Source of the DNA: a virus
Length of the DNA: 47,930 nucleotides
Reading direction: 5' to 3' (one strand)
Virus record (IMG/VR): IMGVR_UViG_3300020162_000222
Coordinates: 1-47,930 of that record
Below the pieces are notes generated by a model. That model worked only from the letters and a program-made list of their open reading frames with translations. It ran no database searches and was not told the origin of the DNA. Shown in pieces: positions 22,001 through 29,873 of this stretch; position 1 is the stretch's first letter, and each line of letters starts with the position of its first letter. A program made the position numbers and the translations under genes.

Positions 22001-23164
22001 ATGGCTGATTTTTCATTAACTACCCTCTTCGTAGTTCCAGTAGGAAACACTCTACCTAGCTCTGGTTCTACGCAAAACTTGACCGCAGGTCAGTTTGGTA
22101 TCTTTAGAAGCGATTACTCTGTAGCTACTGCAGGTAACATTGCTGCTAAACCGTACTTCTATTTAGCTCAAGGTAGAGTTAACACTTATTTACAAGGATC
22201 TAAGCGTTCAGACAAAATTTCTGGATGTCCTACAGGTTCTTCTTGCAAATCTAATGTAACAGAATGGTACAAGGTGACTGGTAACCCAGTTGCTGCTAAC
22301 CAAGTTACTGAAATTGGTAACTTCAACGTTAAACCAGGTGAGGTTGTAACATTCACATTACGTGCTCATTCTTCTTACATTGACACATTGTATTTCAACG
22401 GTTTCACCCGTTCTATTACAGTTGTTGCTCCTTGTTTAGAGTGTGGTGGCGATCCTTGTGCAGATGTTGATGTTCCTGCTTTCATTGATCAAGCTATCTT
22501 AAAGTTTGAACAAGCTGCTCCAGGTGACAACCCTGACAACATTAGCTTCAACACTTTCTATCAATTCCAAAGAGTTGGTAACGATGCTAGTGCTAAACTA
22601 GTTATCTCTGGTAAACCATTAACTAAGTATGGTCAACCATGTGATGTGGCTGCATTCCCTTGGGAATACGATCGTATGTACTTCCGTACATTCGTGTATT
22701 CTGGTCCTGCAACTACTGCTGACTTCATCGTTGCTGACAATTGTAACATTGTTGCTGAGGCTGTAGTTACTCAACGTGCTTCTTATGTATCTGGTACTTC
22801 AGATGAGATTAAGCAATTAGAGAAAAACTTCTATAGCTACCAAGCTGGTTACCTTAAGCATTTGTACAGAATGGTTGGTTACAACGAGAACTTTGAGTCT
22901 TGGGTATCTGACGGTACTACTTATGACACTTATTACATTAAGTTTAATGAGTATAACAAGTCTGAGTATCAGTGGGGCGATTATATCCATGAAGATAGCA
23001 CTGTAATCCTTGCTATTCCTAGTGGTGCAACTGCTGCAATCGAGGCAATTTTAGTAGCTGGTTTAGGTGCTGTTACTAATGAGAGCGGTCCTGTAACAAG
23101 TACAACTTCAACAACAACTACTGTTTGGCCTAGTACTTCAACAACAACTACTTTGATTCCTTAA
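22001..23164 (+). CDS. Virion surface protein with Thr-rich C-terminus
   Basis: 387 residues. The strand-rich body begins FSLTTLFVVPVGNTLPSSGS. There are cysteine-containing loops (SGCPTGSSCKSN; CLECGGDPCADV), and the C-terminus is STTSTTTTVWPSTSTTTTLI. It probably is a head decoration or fibre protein; the Thr/Ser tail is shared with other proteins in this cluster. High use of preferred codons, as in the capsid gene, suggests strong expression. Followed by a terminator. Confidence 0.75.
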   Translation: MADFSLTTLFVVPVGNTLPSSGSTQNLTAGQFGIFRSDYSVATAGNIAAKPYFYLAQGRVNTYLQGSKRSDKISGCPTGSSCKSNVTEWYKVTGNPVAANQVTEIGNFNVKPGEVVTFTLRAHSSYIDTLYFNGFTRSITVVAPCLECGGDPCADVDVPAFIDQAILKFEQAAPGDNPDNISFNTFYQFQRVGNDASAKLVISGKPLTKYGQPCDVAAFPWEYDRMYFRTFVYSGPATTADFIVADNCNIVAEAVVTQRASYVSGTSDEIKQLEKNFYSYQAGYLKHLYRMVGYNENFESWVSDGTTYDTYYIKFNEYNKSEYQWGDYIHEDSTVILAIPSGATAAIEAILVAGLGAVTNESGPVTSTTSTTTTVWPSTSTTTTLIP

Positions 23165-23190
23165 GAGAATACAAGTAGAATCATATAACC

Positions 23191-23242
23191 TATGCCAGAG
23201 GGTGAGAGGATATTTCTCAAGTCCTCTGGCATATTTATTTTA
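23191..23242 (+). terminator. Intrinsic terminator
   Basis: TATGCCAGAGG (23191-23201) pairs perfectly with CCTCTGGCATA (23223-23233). TGAGA/TCTCA forms an inner stem, and TTTATTTT follows. Ends the capsid transcript, or attenuates it, before the 23248 gene, whose ATG lies just after. Confidence 0.8.
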
Positions 23243-23247
23243 AAGAC

Positions 23248-23805
23248 ATGACCTTAGATATACTGGTAATACCAACTTATAATACATTAACATTAGGTGT
23301 GGCAGATGCATCAACTTATGATACAGATCCTCCTGTTGTTAACTCTCCAACTATTGAGATAACAATGCCTGGATTTGCACCTGTATCTCTACCTTTTAAC
23401 GTTAATGACTTTAATATATTTAACTCTGCTTCTCTAGGACTTAGTGTTGTAGGATCTCCATTGATTCCTCTACCTGATGGAATCTATACATTAACATATT
23501 CTGTTGCTCCTGCATACGAGAACTATGTTACAAAAACCATCATCCGTGTTGAACAATTACAAGAAAAGTTTGACAATGCTTTTATGAAACTTGATATGAT
23601 GGAATGTGATCTTGCTATCAAGACACAAGCTAAGGTGGATTTAAATAGTATATATTACATGATTCAGGGTTCTATTGCTGCAGCTAATAACTGTGCTGTA
23701 GATACTTCTAATAAGTTATATATACAAGCAAATAGAATGCTTAATAATTTTATTAAAACCAATTGTGGTTGTTCAGGAAATAACTACATAATTAACTTCC
23801 AATAA
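23248..23805 (+). CDS. Putative tail or neck structural protein
   Basis: 185 residues. The N-terminal half looks like an immunoglobulin-like beta sandwich (TYDTDPPVVNSPTIEITMPG; PLPDGIYTLTYSVAPAYENY). The C-terminal half is helical, with MECDLAIKTQAKVDLNSIYY and a CGCSGNN end. The pattern resembles small structural proteins conserved in Bacteroidota phages next to tail fibre genes. Exact role unknown. Confidence 0.72.
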   Translation: MTLDILVIPTYNTLTLGVADASTYDTDPPVVNSPTIEITMPGFAPVSLPFNVNDFNIFNSASLGLSVVGSPLIPLPDGIYTLTYSVAPAYENYVTKTIIRVEQLQEKFDNAFMKLDMMECDLAIKTQAKVDLNSIYYMIQGSIAAANNCAVDTSNKLYIQANRMLNNFIKTNCGCSGNNYIINFQ

Positions 23806-23806
23806 C

Positions 23807-23950
23807 ATGGCAAACTGTAGAAACTGTGGTCTAAAGGTAGGCTGTGGTTGTCAATTAATTAATGGCTTATGTTCAGCCTGCAATAACAAGCTGAAGCAAG
23901 CAACTCAAAGAATAAAAAATGTTATCACCAAGGCTTACAAACTGTATTGA
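23807..23950 (+). CDS. Cys-rich zinc-ribbon-like microprotein (47 aa)
   Basis: ATG at 23807 gives MANCRNCGLKVGCGCQLING, then LCSACNNKLKQATQRIKNVI. CxxC, CxC and CxxC motifs suggest one zinc ion. It starts one base after the previous stop (TAA-C-ATG), and its end overlaps the next gene. The pattern CxxCGxxxGCGCxLxNGxCxxC is seen in small proteins at this position in related phages. Too short for ordinary ORF cut-offs but well supported. Confidence 0.78.
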   Translation: MANCRNCGLKVGCGCQLINGLCSACNNKLKQATQRIKNVITKAYKLY

Positions 23951-24185
23951 GTGTACAACTATTCCTACACTCTTAAATGATATTGATTGCAAGTTAACAG
24001 ACTTGGCAAATAATCAATATAACAATATCGTATTCTCTTTAAACTATCCTGTACCAGGAGTTGTAATTGGTGACTTGTTGAACTATAAAAGGATCTTAAT
24101 TTACAAATATTGTAATCCTGAGTATTGTAGTCACTTTACTGTAAAGATGATAGCTAGTAAAGTAAAAATCTTAATTCATAAATAA
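23919..24185 (+). CDS. Conserved phage hypothetical protein
   Basis: 88 residues. NCIECTTIPTLLNDIDCKLT, then DLANNQYNNIVFSLNYPV and DLLNYKRILIYKYCNPEY form a pattern I associate with a conserved small protein before the collar-fibre gene in Bacteroidota phages. Overlaps the 47-residue gene by 32 bases in another frame. Role unknown; probably virion-associated. Confidence 0.78.
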   Translation: MLSPRLTNCIECTTIPTLLNDIDCKLTDLANNQYNNIVFSLNYPVPGVVIGDLLNYKRILIYKYCNPEYCSHFTVKMIASKVKILIHK

Positions 24186-24193
24186 TTTATAAA

Positions 24194-25315
24194 ATGTCTT
24201 GTACAAATTGTTATAACGGTTGTGTAGAGATTGTTTCTGATAAATGTGTTAGATACACAGGAGAATCTGTTCCTGCTCTAGAAATAGAGTCTGGTGATAA
24301 CCTTCTTGTTGTAGAACAATCTCTTATTGATAAAGTAGTTAGCTTCTTAGATGGAACAGGAATTTCTATCACTATAAGTTCAGAAGATTATTGTAACTTA
24401 GTTACACAATATCTTCCTCCTTGTTTTCCAGAATGTGGAGACCCTTCTGCTTTAGATTTATTTACAGCTTTAGTAAAAGCTGCTTGTGATTTACAGGTAC
24501 AAGTTGATGCTGTAGAAGCTGATATTGCTGTACTAAATGCTAACTATGACGTAGACTGTCTTACAGGAGTAACTGCTTCTTCTGACACACATGCTATAGT
24601 TCAAGCTGTTATTACAAAACTTTGTGACCTAGGTGTAGACTTAGCAGCATTAGCTTTAGACTTAGATACTAACTACGTAAAGCTTGCTGACTTAAATGAT
24701 TTAATCCAAGCTTACTTAGATAGTCTTGCTCCTACACAGAACTATACAAAAATGGTTCCTTATACAGCTGTAGAATACTATGGTCCATTAAGTTACTTTG
24801 ACATTACTGGAGCAGGAATTCTTGCTGATGGGTTTGATAAAATCTACCTATGTAATGGCTTAAATGGAACTCCAGATAAAAGAGGACGTGTTCCTGTAGG
24901 TGCTATTGTTGGTGTAGGTGGTGGAGCTTTAGATGCTGCTGTAGATCCTATCTATACTGGTAACCCTAACTATGCTCTAGGAGATGGTGGTGGTGCTAAC
25001 CAAGTTACATTAAACAGTACACAAATCCCTGCACACTCACATTCTGCTACAGTGGTTGACCCTGGTCACTTCACAGCTATTAAAACAGCTACGTCAGTTT
25101 TAGCTGAGTGGGATTGGAATAGTACAAATGACGGTAACCCTATCACAAGAATAGAAAACATTGCAGGTAATAGAGTGGGCACTGAACAAGTAGCCACTAC
25201 AACAACTAAAGCCTATACAGGTGTAACTGTAACAAATAGTAACACAGGTGGTGGATTGGCTCATGCTAACATTCAGCCTGTACGTGCGTGCTACTACATC
25301 ATGTACATTCCTTAA
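24194..25315 (+). CDS. Tail fibre/collar-domain protein
   Basis: 373 residues. The N-terminal part is Cys-containing and helical. The C-terminal half is a phage tail-collar-type domain: DKIYLCNGLNGTPDKRGRVP, a Gly-rich stretch, VTLNSTQIPAHSHSATVV and the ending ANIQPVRACYYIMYIP. This family forms the tip or shaft of receptor-binding fibres (known for T4 gp12-like collars). It is the most likely host-recognition protein in the window. Confidence 0.88.
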   Translation: MSCTNCYNGCVEIVSDKCVRYTGESVPALEIESGDNLLVVEQSLIDKVVSFLDGTGISITISSEDYCNLVTQYLPPCFPECGDPSALDLFTALVKAACDLQVQVDAVEADIAVLNANYDVDCLTGVTASSDTHAIVQAVITKLCDLGVDLAALALDLDTNYVKLADLNDLIQAYLDSLAPTQNYTKMVPYTAVEYYGPLSYFDITGAGILADGFDKIYLCNGLNGTPDKRGRVPVGAIVGVGGGALDAAVDPIYTGNPNYALGDGGGANQVTLNSTQIPAHSHSATVVDPGHFTAIKTATSVLAEWDWNSTNDGNPITRIENIAGNRVGTEQVATTTTKAYTGVTVTNSNTGGGLAHANIQPVRACYYIMYIP

Positions 25316-25334
25316 TCGATTAAACTAAATTATA

Positions 25335-25781
25335 ATGGCTTGTGTACCTGGTACCCCTTGCTTTGAGAATACATCAAATGCCTATTATCCACAGAATTGT
25401 AATAATGGGTGGTTTGCTGGTTATCCTATTCCTACATCATCTATTGAATACAACGGTCCCAATCTTCCTAATTCAGGAGTTGATACAGGGGATGGTATGA
25501 ATGTAGCTATGCAGAAATTGGATAATGCACTTGAACCTATAGAACTAGTACAAACCCTTATCACTGTAATATATCAGAACCCATCTTTGCAGGTGATGTT
25601 CTGTACATTGGTAAACTCTTGTATCTATAGCACAACAACAACTAGTACAACTGTAGTACCAACTACAACTACTACTACATCATCATCTAGTTCTACATCA
25701 ACAACAACTAGTACATCAACATCTACTAGTACAACTACTACTGCAACTCCTACAACCACAACAACAACAACAATTCCTTAA
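25335..25781 (+). CDS. Fibre-associated protein with Thr/Ser-rich tail
   Basis: 148 residues: an N-terminal domain of about 95 residues (MACVPGTPCFENTSNAYYPQ; DGMNVAMQKLDNALEPIELV) and a tail of about 45 residues of almost only Thr and Ser with a few Pro, Val and Ala. Probably attached to the collar fibre encoded just upstream. The tail's DNA is a simple ACA/ACT/TCA repeat. Confidence 0.72.
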   Translation: MACVPGTPCFENTSNAYYPQNCNNGWFAGYPIPTSSIEYNGPNLPNSGVDTGDGMNVAMQKLDNALEPIELVQTLITVIYQNPSLQVMFCTLVNSCIYSTTTTSTTVVPTTTTTTSSSSSTSTTTSTSTSTSTTTTATPTTTTTTTIP

Positions 25782-25792
25782 TAAACCATAAT

Positions 25793-26311
25793 ATGACAGT
25801 ATTAATAACGTTAACAACAGCTGGTACCTCAACGGGACCATTCAGTCTATATTCAGATGCAAACTCATATTCTACACCATTTGAAACAGGTGTAGCAAAA
25901 TCTAGTTTGTTGGCTGGATACACATCTACATTGGTTCCTAATGGAACAACAATCATTCGTGTTATGTCTACAGGAACCTGTACAAACTATACAGATATAC
26001 CTGTGACACCATGTACTACAACAACTACTACCAGTAGCACTAGTAGTACTACCACAACAACCACAACTACAGCTGCTCCATGTCAGCAAATATATTTATA
26101 TCCTTCTAATGCCACTGCATGTGCTCATTTAGGAAGCTTAACTTTATTTGATGTTGATAGCGTATTAACTCCTACAAGATTGTGGGTAGCAGGCGAATGT
26201 GGAATCACTCCTGTAGTGGGAGGTAACCAATGGTATTCTCAAGGACCTGGTGCAGACAGCTACCAAGTAGATAACGGTGGTTTCATCGTTGCTACAACAG
26301 CTTGTCCATAA
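25793..26311 (+). CDS. Surface protein with TGPF domain and Thr-rich linker
   Basis: 172 residues: an N-terminal domain of about 70 residues (LITLTTAGTSTGPFSLYSDA; TTIIRVMSTGTCTNYTDIPV), a Thr/Ser linker, and a C-terminal Cys-containing domain (CQQIYLYPSNATACAHLGSL; VDNGGFIVATTACP). The N-terminal domain is paralogous to the start of the 34960-35826 protein. Domain-linker-domain layout suggests a surface or fibre appendage. Last gene before the strong terminator at 26350. Confidence 0.75.
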   Translation: MTVLITLTTAGTSTGPFSLYSDANSYSTPFETGVAKSSLLAGYTSTLVPNGTTIIRVMSTGTCTNYTDIPVTPCTTTTTTSSTSSTTTTTTTTAAPCQQIYLYPSNATACAHLGSLTLFDVDSVLTPTRLWVAGECGITPVVGGNQWYSQGPGADSYQVDNGGFIVATTACP

Positions 26312-26349
26312 AATATCAAAAACCTTGTTTTGTTGGTTTTACAAGGTAT

Positions 26350-26380
26350 CCCCTGGCCTTTCTAGGCTGGGGGTTTTTGT
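26350..26380 (+). terminator. Strong intrinsic terminator of the fibre cluster
   Basis: A 10-bp stem (CCCCTGGCCT 26350-26359 with AGGCTGGGGG 26364-26373, two G-U pairs), a TTCT loop and TTTTTG after it. An upstream hairpin, ACCTTG/CAAGGT (26322-26347), competes with AAAACC/GGTTTT. The best intrinsic terminator in the window. Confidence 0.9.
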
Positions 26381-26432
26381 TTAAACTCTAATCAAATTGA
26401 TTAATGTATATAATTGATTTGGTTAATAAAAT

Positions 26433-26465
26433 TTTGTAAATATGAAAATTAGTTCGTACCTTTAC
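26433..26465 (+). promoter_or_regulatory. Bacteroidota-type promoter of the tail operon
   Basis: TTTG (26433-26436), 20 bases, then TACCTTTAC (26457-26465). About 27 bases before the ATG at 26493, and directly after the strong terminator, so a new transcription unit starts here. Confidence 0.68.
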
Positions 26466-26492
26466 ACTAATTTTAACTAAATTAAACCATAT

Positions 26493-27743
26493 ATGTCTGA
26501 AAACCAATCATTGCTACAACAGCTAGAAGAGATCTTACATTGGAAAAAGAGTAAAAAATTCTATGCTGATAAGCTTGGAATTACAGAACTAGAGGTGGAT
26601 GAGTTATTAAATGCGTTAAGAAATCAAGAGAAGAGTGAGGAAGATGCTGAGGTTGGAAACTACATTGCTGAACTAGAGAATGTAATCATTAAGTTTACAG
26701 AGGACATAAGCAAGGGTACAGGAGAAGTAGTAGCTAATTTTAGCGAAGAGGTAAAGAGTTTAGATGAACTAATTGAGAAGTGTCACATAGACACAGATAA
26801 ATGGGAAATAACTAAATACGTACAGAACTTCTGGGGGAATGGAACTAATCCCCATTGGCAAGTTAAAGCATGGTTAGGAAAGAAGTCTACAGAGCAAGTA
26901 TTTCAAGATAGCTTCGTAGACTTTTTAGCTTCATATCAGCCTGTTAGTCAGGAAGTTATGAGTCCTAAGTTTGTTCCAGAGAAGCCAAACGGTATGCTAG
27001 TTATTAATAAACAAGACTCTCATTTAAACAAATGGGATGTAGATGGTGATAATGATGTAACAAGTAGAATGGCTAAGATTATGTATAAGGTGGATGTGAT
27101 AGCTACACAGGCTCAACTTTCAAACAACCTAGAAGAAATTACATACATTATTGGCTCTGATGAGTTTAATAGTGAATACACCAATGCAACTACAAAAGGA
27201 ACCCCTCAACAGAATACACATACATACCACACTTCATTTGAGTATATATGTAACCATGAGGTGTTAATGATTACAATGTTATTACAGCATGCTAAACATG
27301 TTAATGTAGTGTATGTAGCTGGTAATCATGATGAGTTTGTAGGATGGCATATGGTTAATTGGTTACAAACGTATTTTAGAAATACAGACAGACTTACAAT
27401 TGATGACTCTCCTAAATATAGAAAGTATGTAAGTTATGGCAATTCAGCATTAATGTTCAATCATGGGGATGCTATTAAGCCAGCTAAACTTGCAGGACTA
27501 TTCCCAATAGAATATAGAGATCAATGGTCATTCCACCATAACTTCTATATATTCACAGGAGATAAACATCACGAAGTGAGTCATGACTTTAACGGTATTA
27601 AATTTTACCAAATTCCAGCTTTCTCAAATGCTAAGAGCCTTTGGGATGATAAGAACGGTCACACAATGTCTAAAGGTGAAGTGACAGCATTCTTAATCGA
27701 TCAAGCTGAAGGAATGACAAATATATTCAAACAGTATTTATAA
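26493..27743 (+). CDS. Calcineurin-like metallophosphoesterase
   Basis: 416 residues. The N-terminal 150 residues are helical and hold an HTH-like start (ADKLGITELEVDELLNALRN). The catalytic half carries the family's metal ligands: D175 and H177 (KQDSHLN), D223 (GSDEFN), N278-H279-D280 (GNHDE), H324 (NHGD) and D357/H359 (GDKHHE). This family includes DNA and RNA nucleases and phosphatases. The HTH-like N-terminus could bind DNA. First gene of the tail transcript, overlapping the next by one base. A DNA-processing or DNA-repair role during infection is plausible; not shown. Confidence 0.9.
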   Translation: MSENQSLLQQLEEILHWKKSKKFYADKLGITELEVDELLNALRNQEKSEEDAEVGNYIAELENVIIKFTEDISKGTGEVVANFSEEVKSLDELIEKCHIDTDKWEITKYVQNFWGNGTNPHWQVKAWLGKKSTEQVFQDSFVDFLASYQPVSQEVMSPKFVPEKPNGMLVINKQDSHLNKWDVDGDNDVTSRMAKIMYKVDVIATQAQLSNNLEEITYIIGSDEFNSEYTNATTKGTPQQNTHTYHTSFEYICNHEVLMITMLLQHAKHVNVVYVAGNHDEFVGWHMVNWLQTYFRNTDRLTIDDSPKYRKYVSYGNSALMFNHGDAIKPAKLAGLFPIEYRDQWSFHHNFYIFTGDKHHEVSHDFNGIKFYQIPAFSNAKSLWDDKNGHTMSKGEVTAFLIDQAEGMTNIFKQYL

Positions 27744-28468
27744 TGGCAACTTTAAGGAAATTAGTTTCAGATGTGCGTGCGATGCACAAATTGTTATCAA
27801 CAGATAACCTCATCACTGATAGAGTGGTGGCATCTGAGATTAAGAACAACACACTTTTATTGGTAAAACGTGAAACAAATCTCAGAAAGCTTTGGGCTAC
27901 TGATACTTTGTTTACTACCATTCCTTGTTTGGAATTGGTAGAAGTTCCTATTTCTGAATGTTGTGATTATGTGGATCCTTGCACAGTTGCTAGAACAAAA
28001 TTTAAACTTCCTCGTATATGCGAGGGTAATTACCAATATATCATTCAAGGTGTTTATTCAATAAACGCAATGAGTGGACAAGGCAAAAAGTTGAAAGAGA
28101 CTACTATCAATAGATATATCAATCTCTTAAAACTTCCAATCATCAAGAACGAACAATACTATTGGATTTCAAATGGTTACTTATACGTAAATAACCCTTT
28201 GTTACAAGCTGTTAGAATTGCTGCTTTCTTTGAAGAAGATGTTCCTAATGAGATCATGTTTGCTGAGTGCTGCTGCAGTGATAATATCAATCTAGAAGAC
28301 TATTGTAAAAATCCTCTAGATAAAGAATATGGCTGCCCTGGATATTTAGAAAAGCAAGTGCTAGAACTTACATCTCAAAAACTGTTATCAACCTACTTCA
28401 GATTGAAAACAGATCAAACATCAGATGGGGTGGATGGTCAAGCACCAAACACAACCAATGCAAACTAA
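27743..28468 (+). CDS. Conserved head-tail/neck structural protein
   Basis: 241 residues in the conserved crAss-like tail block. Begins with a helical segment (RKLVSDVRAMHKLLSTDNLI), then Cys-rich strands (ISECCDYVDPCTVARTKFKL; NEIMFAECCCSDNINLEDYC). Pattern YYWISNGYLYVNNPLLQAVR recalls portal-adaptor-type ring proteins. Coupled to both neighbours by one-base overlaps. Exact ring position not assigned. Confidence 0.75.
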   Translation: MATLRKLVSDVRAMHKLLSTDNLITDRVVASEIKNNTLLLVKRETNLRKLWATDTLFTTIPCLELVEVPISECCDYVDPCTVARTKFKLPRICEGNYQYIIQGVYSINAMSGQGKKLKETTINRYINLLKLPIIKNEQYYWISNGYLYVNNPLLQAVRIAAFFEEDVPNEIMFAECCCSDNINLEDYCKNPLDKEYGCPGYLEKQVLELTSQKLLSTYFRLKTDQTSDGVDGQAPNTTNAN

Positions 28469-28944
28469 TGCGAACAAAAGTTGATTGGAGAAGCTCCAGC
28501 AAAGAAAACTACAATAATTTCTGTAAAAAGAACCCTTCTGTAAAAATCTCATTTGACCAATGGAGAAATATAATCTATTTGTACAATGAGAGTTTTAAGA
28601 ACTACATCCTAGAAACAGGAGAGAAAGCTAGGCTTCCTTTTGGTTTTGGTGAGTTCTCTATTAATAAGAAGAAAAGAAAAAAGATGAAAACCATCGATGG
28701 TAAAGAGTTTGTTAACTTACCAGTAGATTGGAAGAAGTCTAAAGAGAAGGGTAAAATTATCTACAATTTTAATTACCACACTGAAGGATATTTCTTCGGA
28801 TGGATGTGGTTTAGAGAGTCTGCCAGATTCAAGAACATGAAGCTCTGGTACTTTAAACCTTCTCGTACAACCTCAAGGTTGTTATCCCACTACCTAAAAA
28901 CCAACGATCAATATCAACATATTTATCGTGAATGGAAAAAATAA
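28468..28944 (+). CDS. IHF-like protein of the crAss-like tail block
   Basis: 158 residues, strongly basic. The segment FKNYILETGEKARLPFGFGE followed by FSINKKKRKKM resembles the HU/IHF core (G.v.LPgFG.F.i) with a Lys-rich arm. The C-terminal half (TEGYFFGWMWFRESARFKNM) is aromatic and unusual. crAss-like phages are known to have IHF-like genes directly beside the tail-tubular and tail-stabilization genes, exactly this position. Could be packaged with DNA or structural. Confidence 0.68.
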   Translation: MRTKVDWRSSSKENYNNFCKKNPSVKISFDQWRNIIYLYNESFKNYILETGEKARLPFGFGEFSINKKKRKKMKTIDGKEFVNLPVDWKKSKEKGKIIYNFNYHTEGYFFGWMWFRESARFKNMKLWYFKPSRTTSRLLSHYLKTNDQYQHIYREWKK

Positions 28945-28949
28945 ATTAA

Positions 28950-29873
28950 ATGTCATATTATTACAAGTATAACTTCATCTCCCCAGAGCCTGTCTATGCG
29001 ACTGTTAAAGAAGAGTTTAAAAGCTACTTCGATACAGGTGCTGTAGATGATTTGTTATTCCCTACATACCTGGATAAATGTCTTAGGAAACTAGGAAGGT
29101 CTTCTTATGTTATTAGTGAACAACTTCTATATATTGAGGATTTTGAAGCTAGGCTTCCTGATAACTTCTTTGCTGTAAGGGAAGCTTGGTTGTGTACATC
29201 AATCCCTGGTTATCCATACCAAACAGCTAACTCATTCTATTCTCAAGCTGCTTCTCAAACAACAATACAGGTGAGTCCTGTTATTTCTGGAGGAGCTCCT
29301 TGTACCAACCTAGAATGTACAACAGGATGTCCTACGTGCATGCCTGAACTTATCCAAGCTGTATACAAGACTAATCAACAAGTGGCTGTAGAATACCACA
29401 GACAATACCTATTAAAACCAGGTAATATATCTGTTCAAGCACATTGCACATTAGACTGTGCAAACTTTGGTAGTTCTGCTGCTGACTCATTTGATATTAG
29501 AGATAACAAGTTTGTTACCAACTTTAGAAATGGTGTAGTTCATTTAATATTTTATTCTACAGCTTATGATGGGGTGGGTAATCAATTGATTCCAGATAAC
29601 TATCGTGTTAGAGAGTTTGTTGAAGCTTTCATCAAATACAAAATGATGGAAACTCTTACCAATCAAACTAACGATGAAACATATAATCAGCTAGAAAGAA
29701 AGATGATCAACTATAAACAGATGTCTGATGAGGCATTTATTATGGCTGATATTGAGGTGAAGAAACAAGATGCTTGGGCTAAGCAACGAAGAATAATACA
29801 GGATTTGAATAGATTTAACAGATACGAATTACCAAATAGAAGCTACAGATATGGCTGGAGAAGAAACAACTAA
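28950..29873 (+). CDS. Tail-tubular/ring-type connector protein
   Basis: 307 residues. The N-terminal helices (AVDDLLFPTYLDKCLRKLGR), then ARLPDNFFAVREAWLCTSIP and a long loop, then LIPDNYRVREFVEAFIKYKM and a C-terminal basic helix match the plan of P22 gp4/tail tubular A-like connectors (helix bundle, strand insertion, DNA-facing basic tail). The gene order IHF-like, tail tubular, tail stabilization is the crAss-like one. The C-terminus overlaps the next gene by 23 bases. Confidence 0.78.
   Translation: MSYYYKYNFISPEPVYATVKEEFKSYFDTGAVDDLLFPTYLDKCLRKLGRSSYVISEQLLYIEDFEARLPDNFFAVREAWLCTSIPGYPYQTANSFYSQAASQTTIQVSPVISGGAPCTNLECTTGCPTCMPELIQAVYKTNQQVAVEYHRQYLLKPGNISVQAHCTLDCANFGSSAADSFDIRDNKFVTNFRNGVVHLIFYSTAYDGVGNQLIPDNYRVREFVEAFIKYKMMETLTNQTNDETYNQLERKMINYKQMSDEAFIMADIEVKKQDAWAKQRRIIQDLNRFNRYELPNRSYRYGWRRNN

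Noticed and set aside
25620-25780. CRISPR-like short repeats
   Set aside because: The repeats are continuous triplets in frame with the coding sequence, with no regular spacers.
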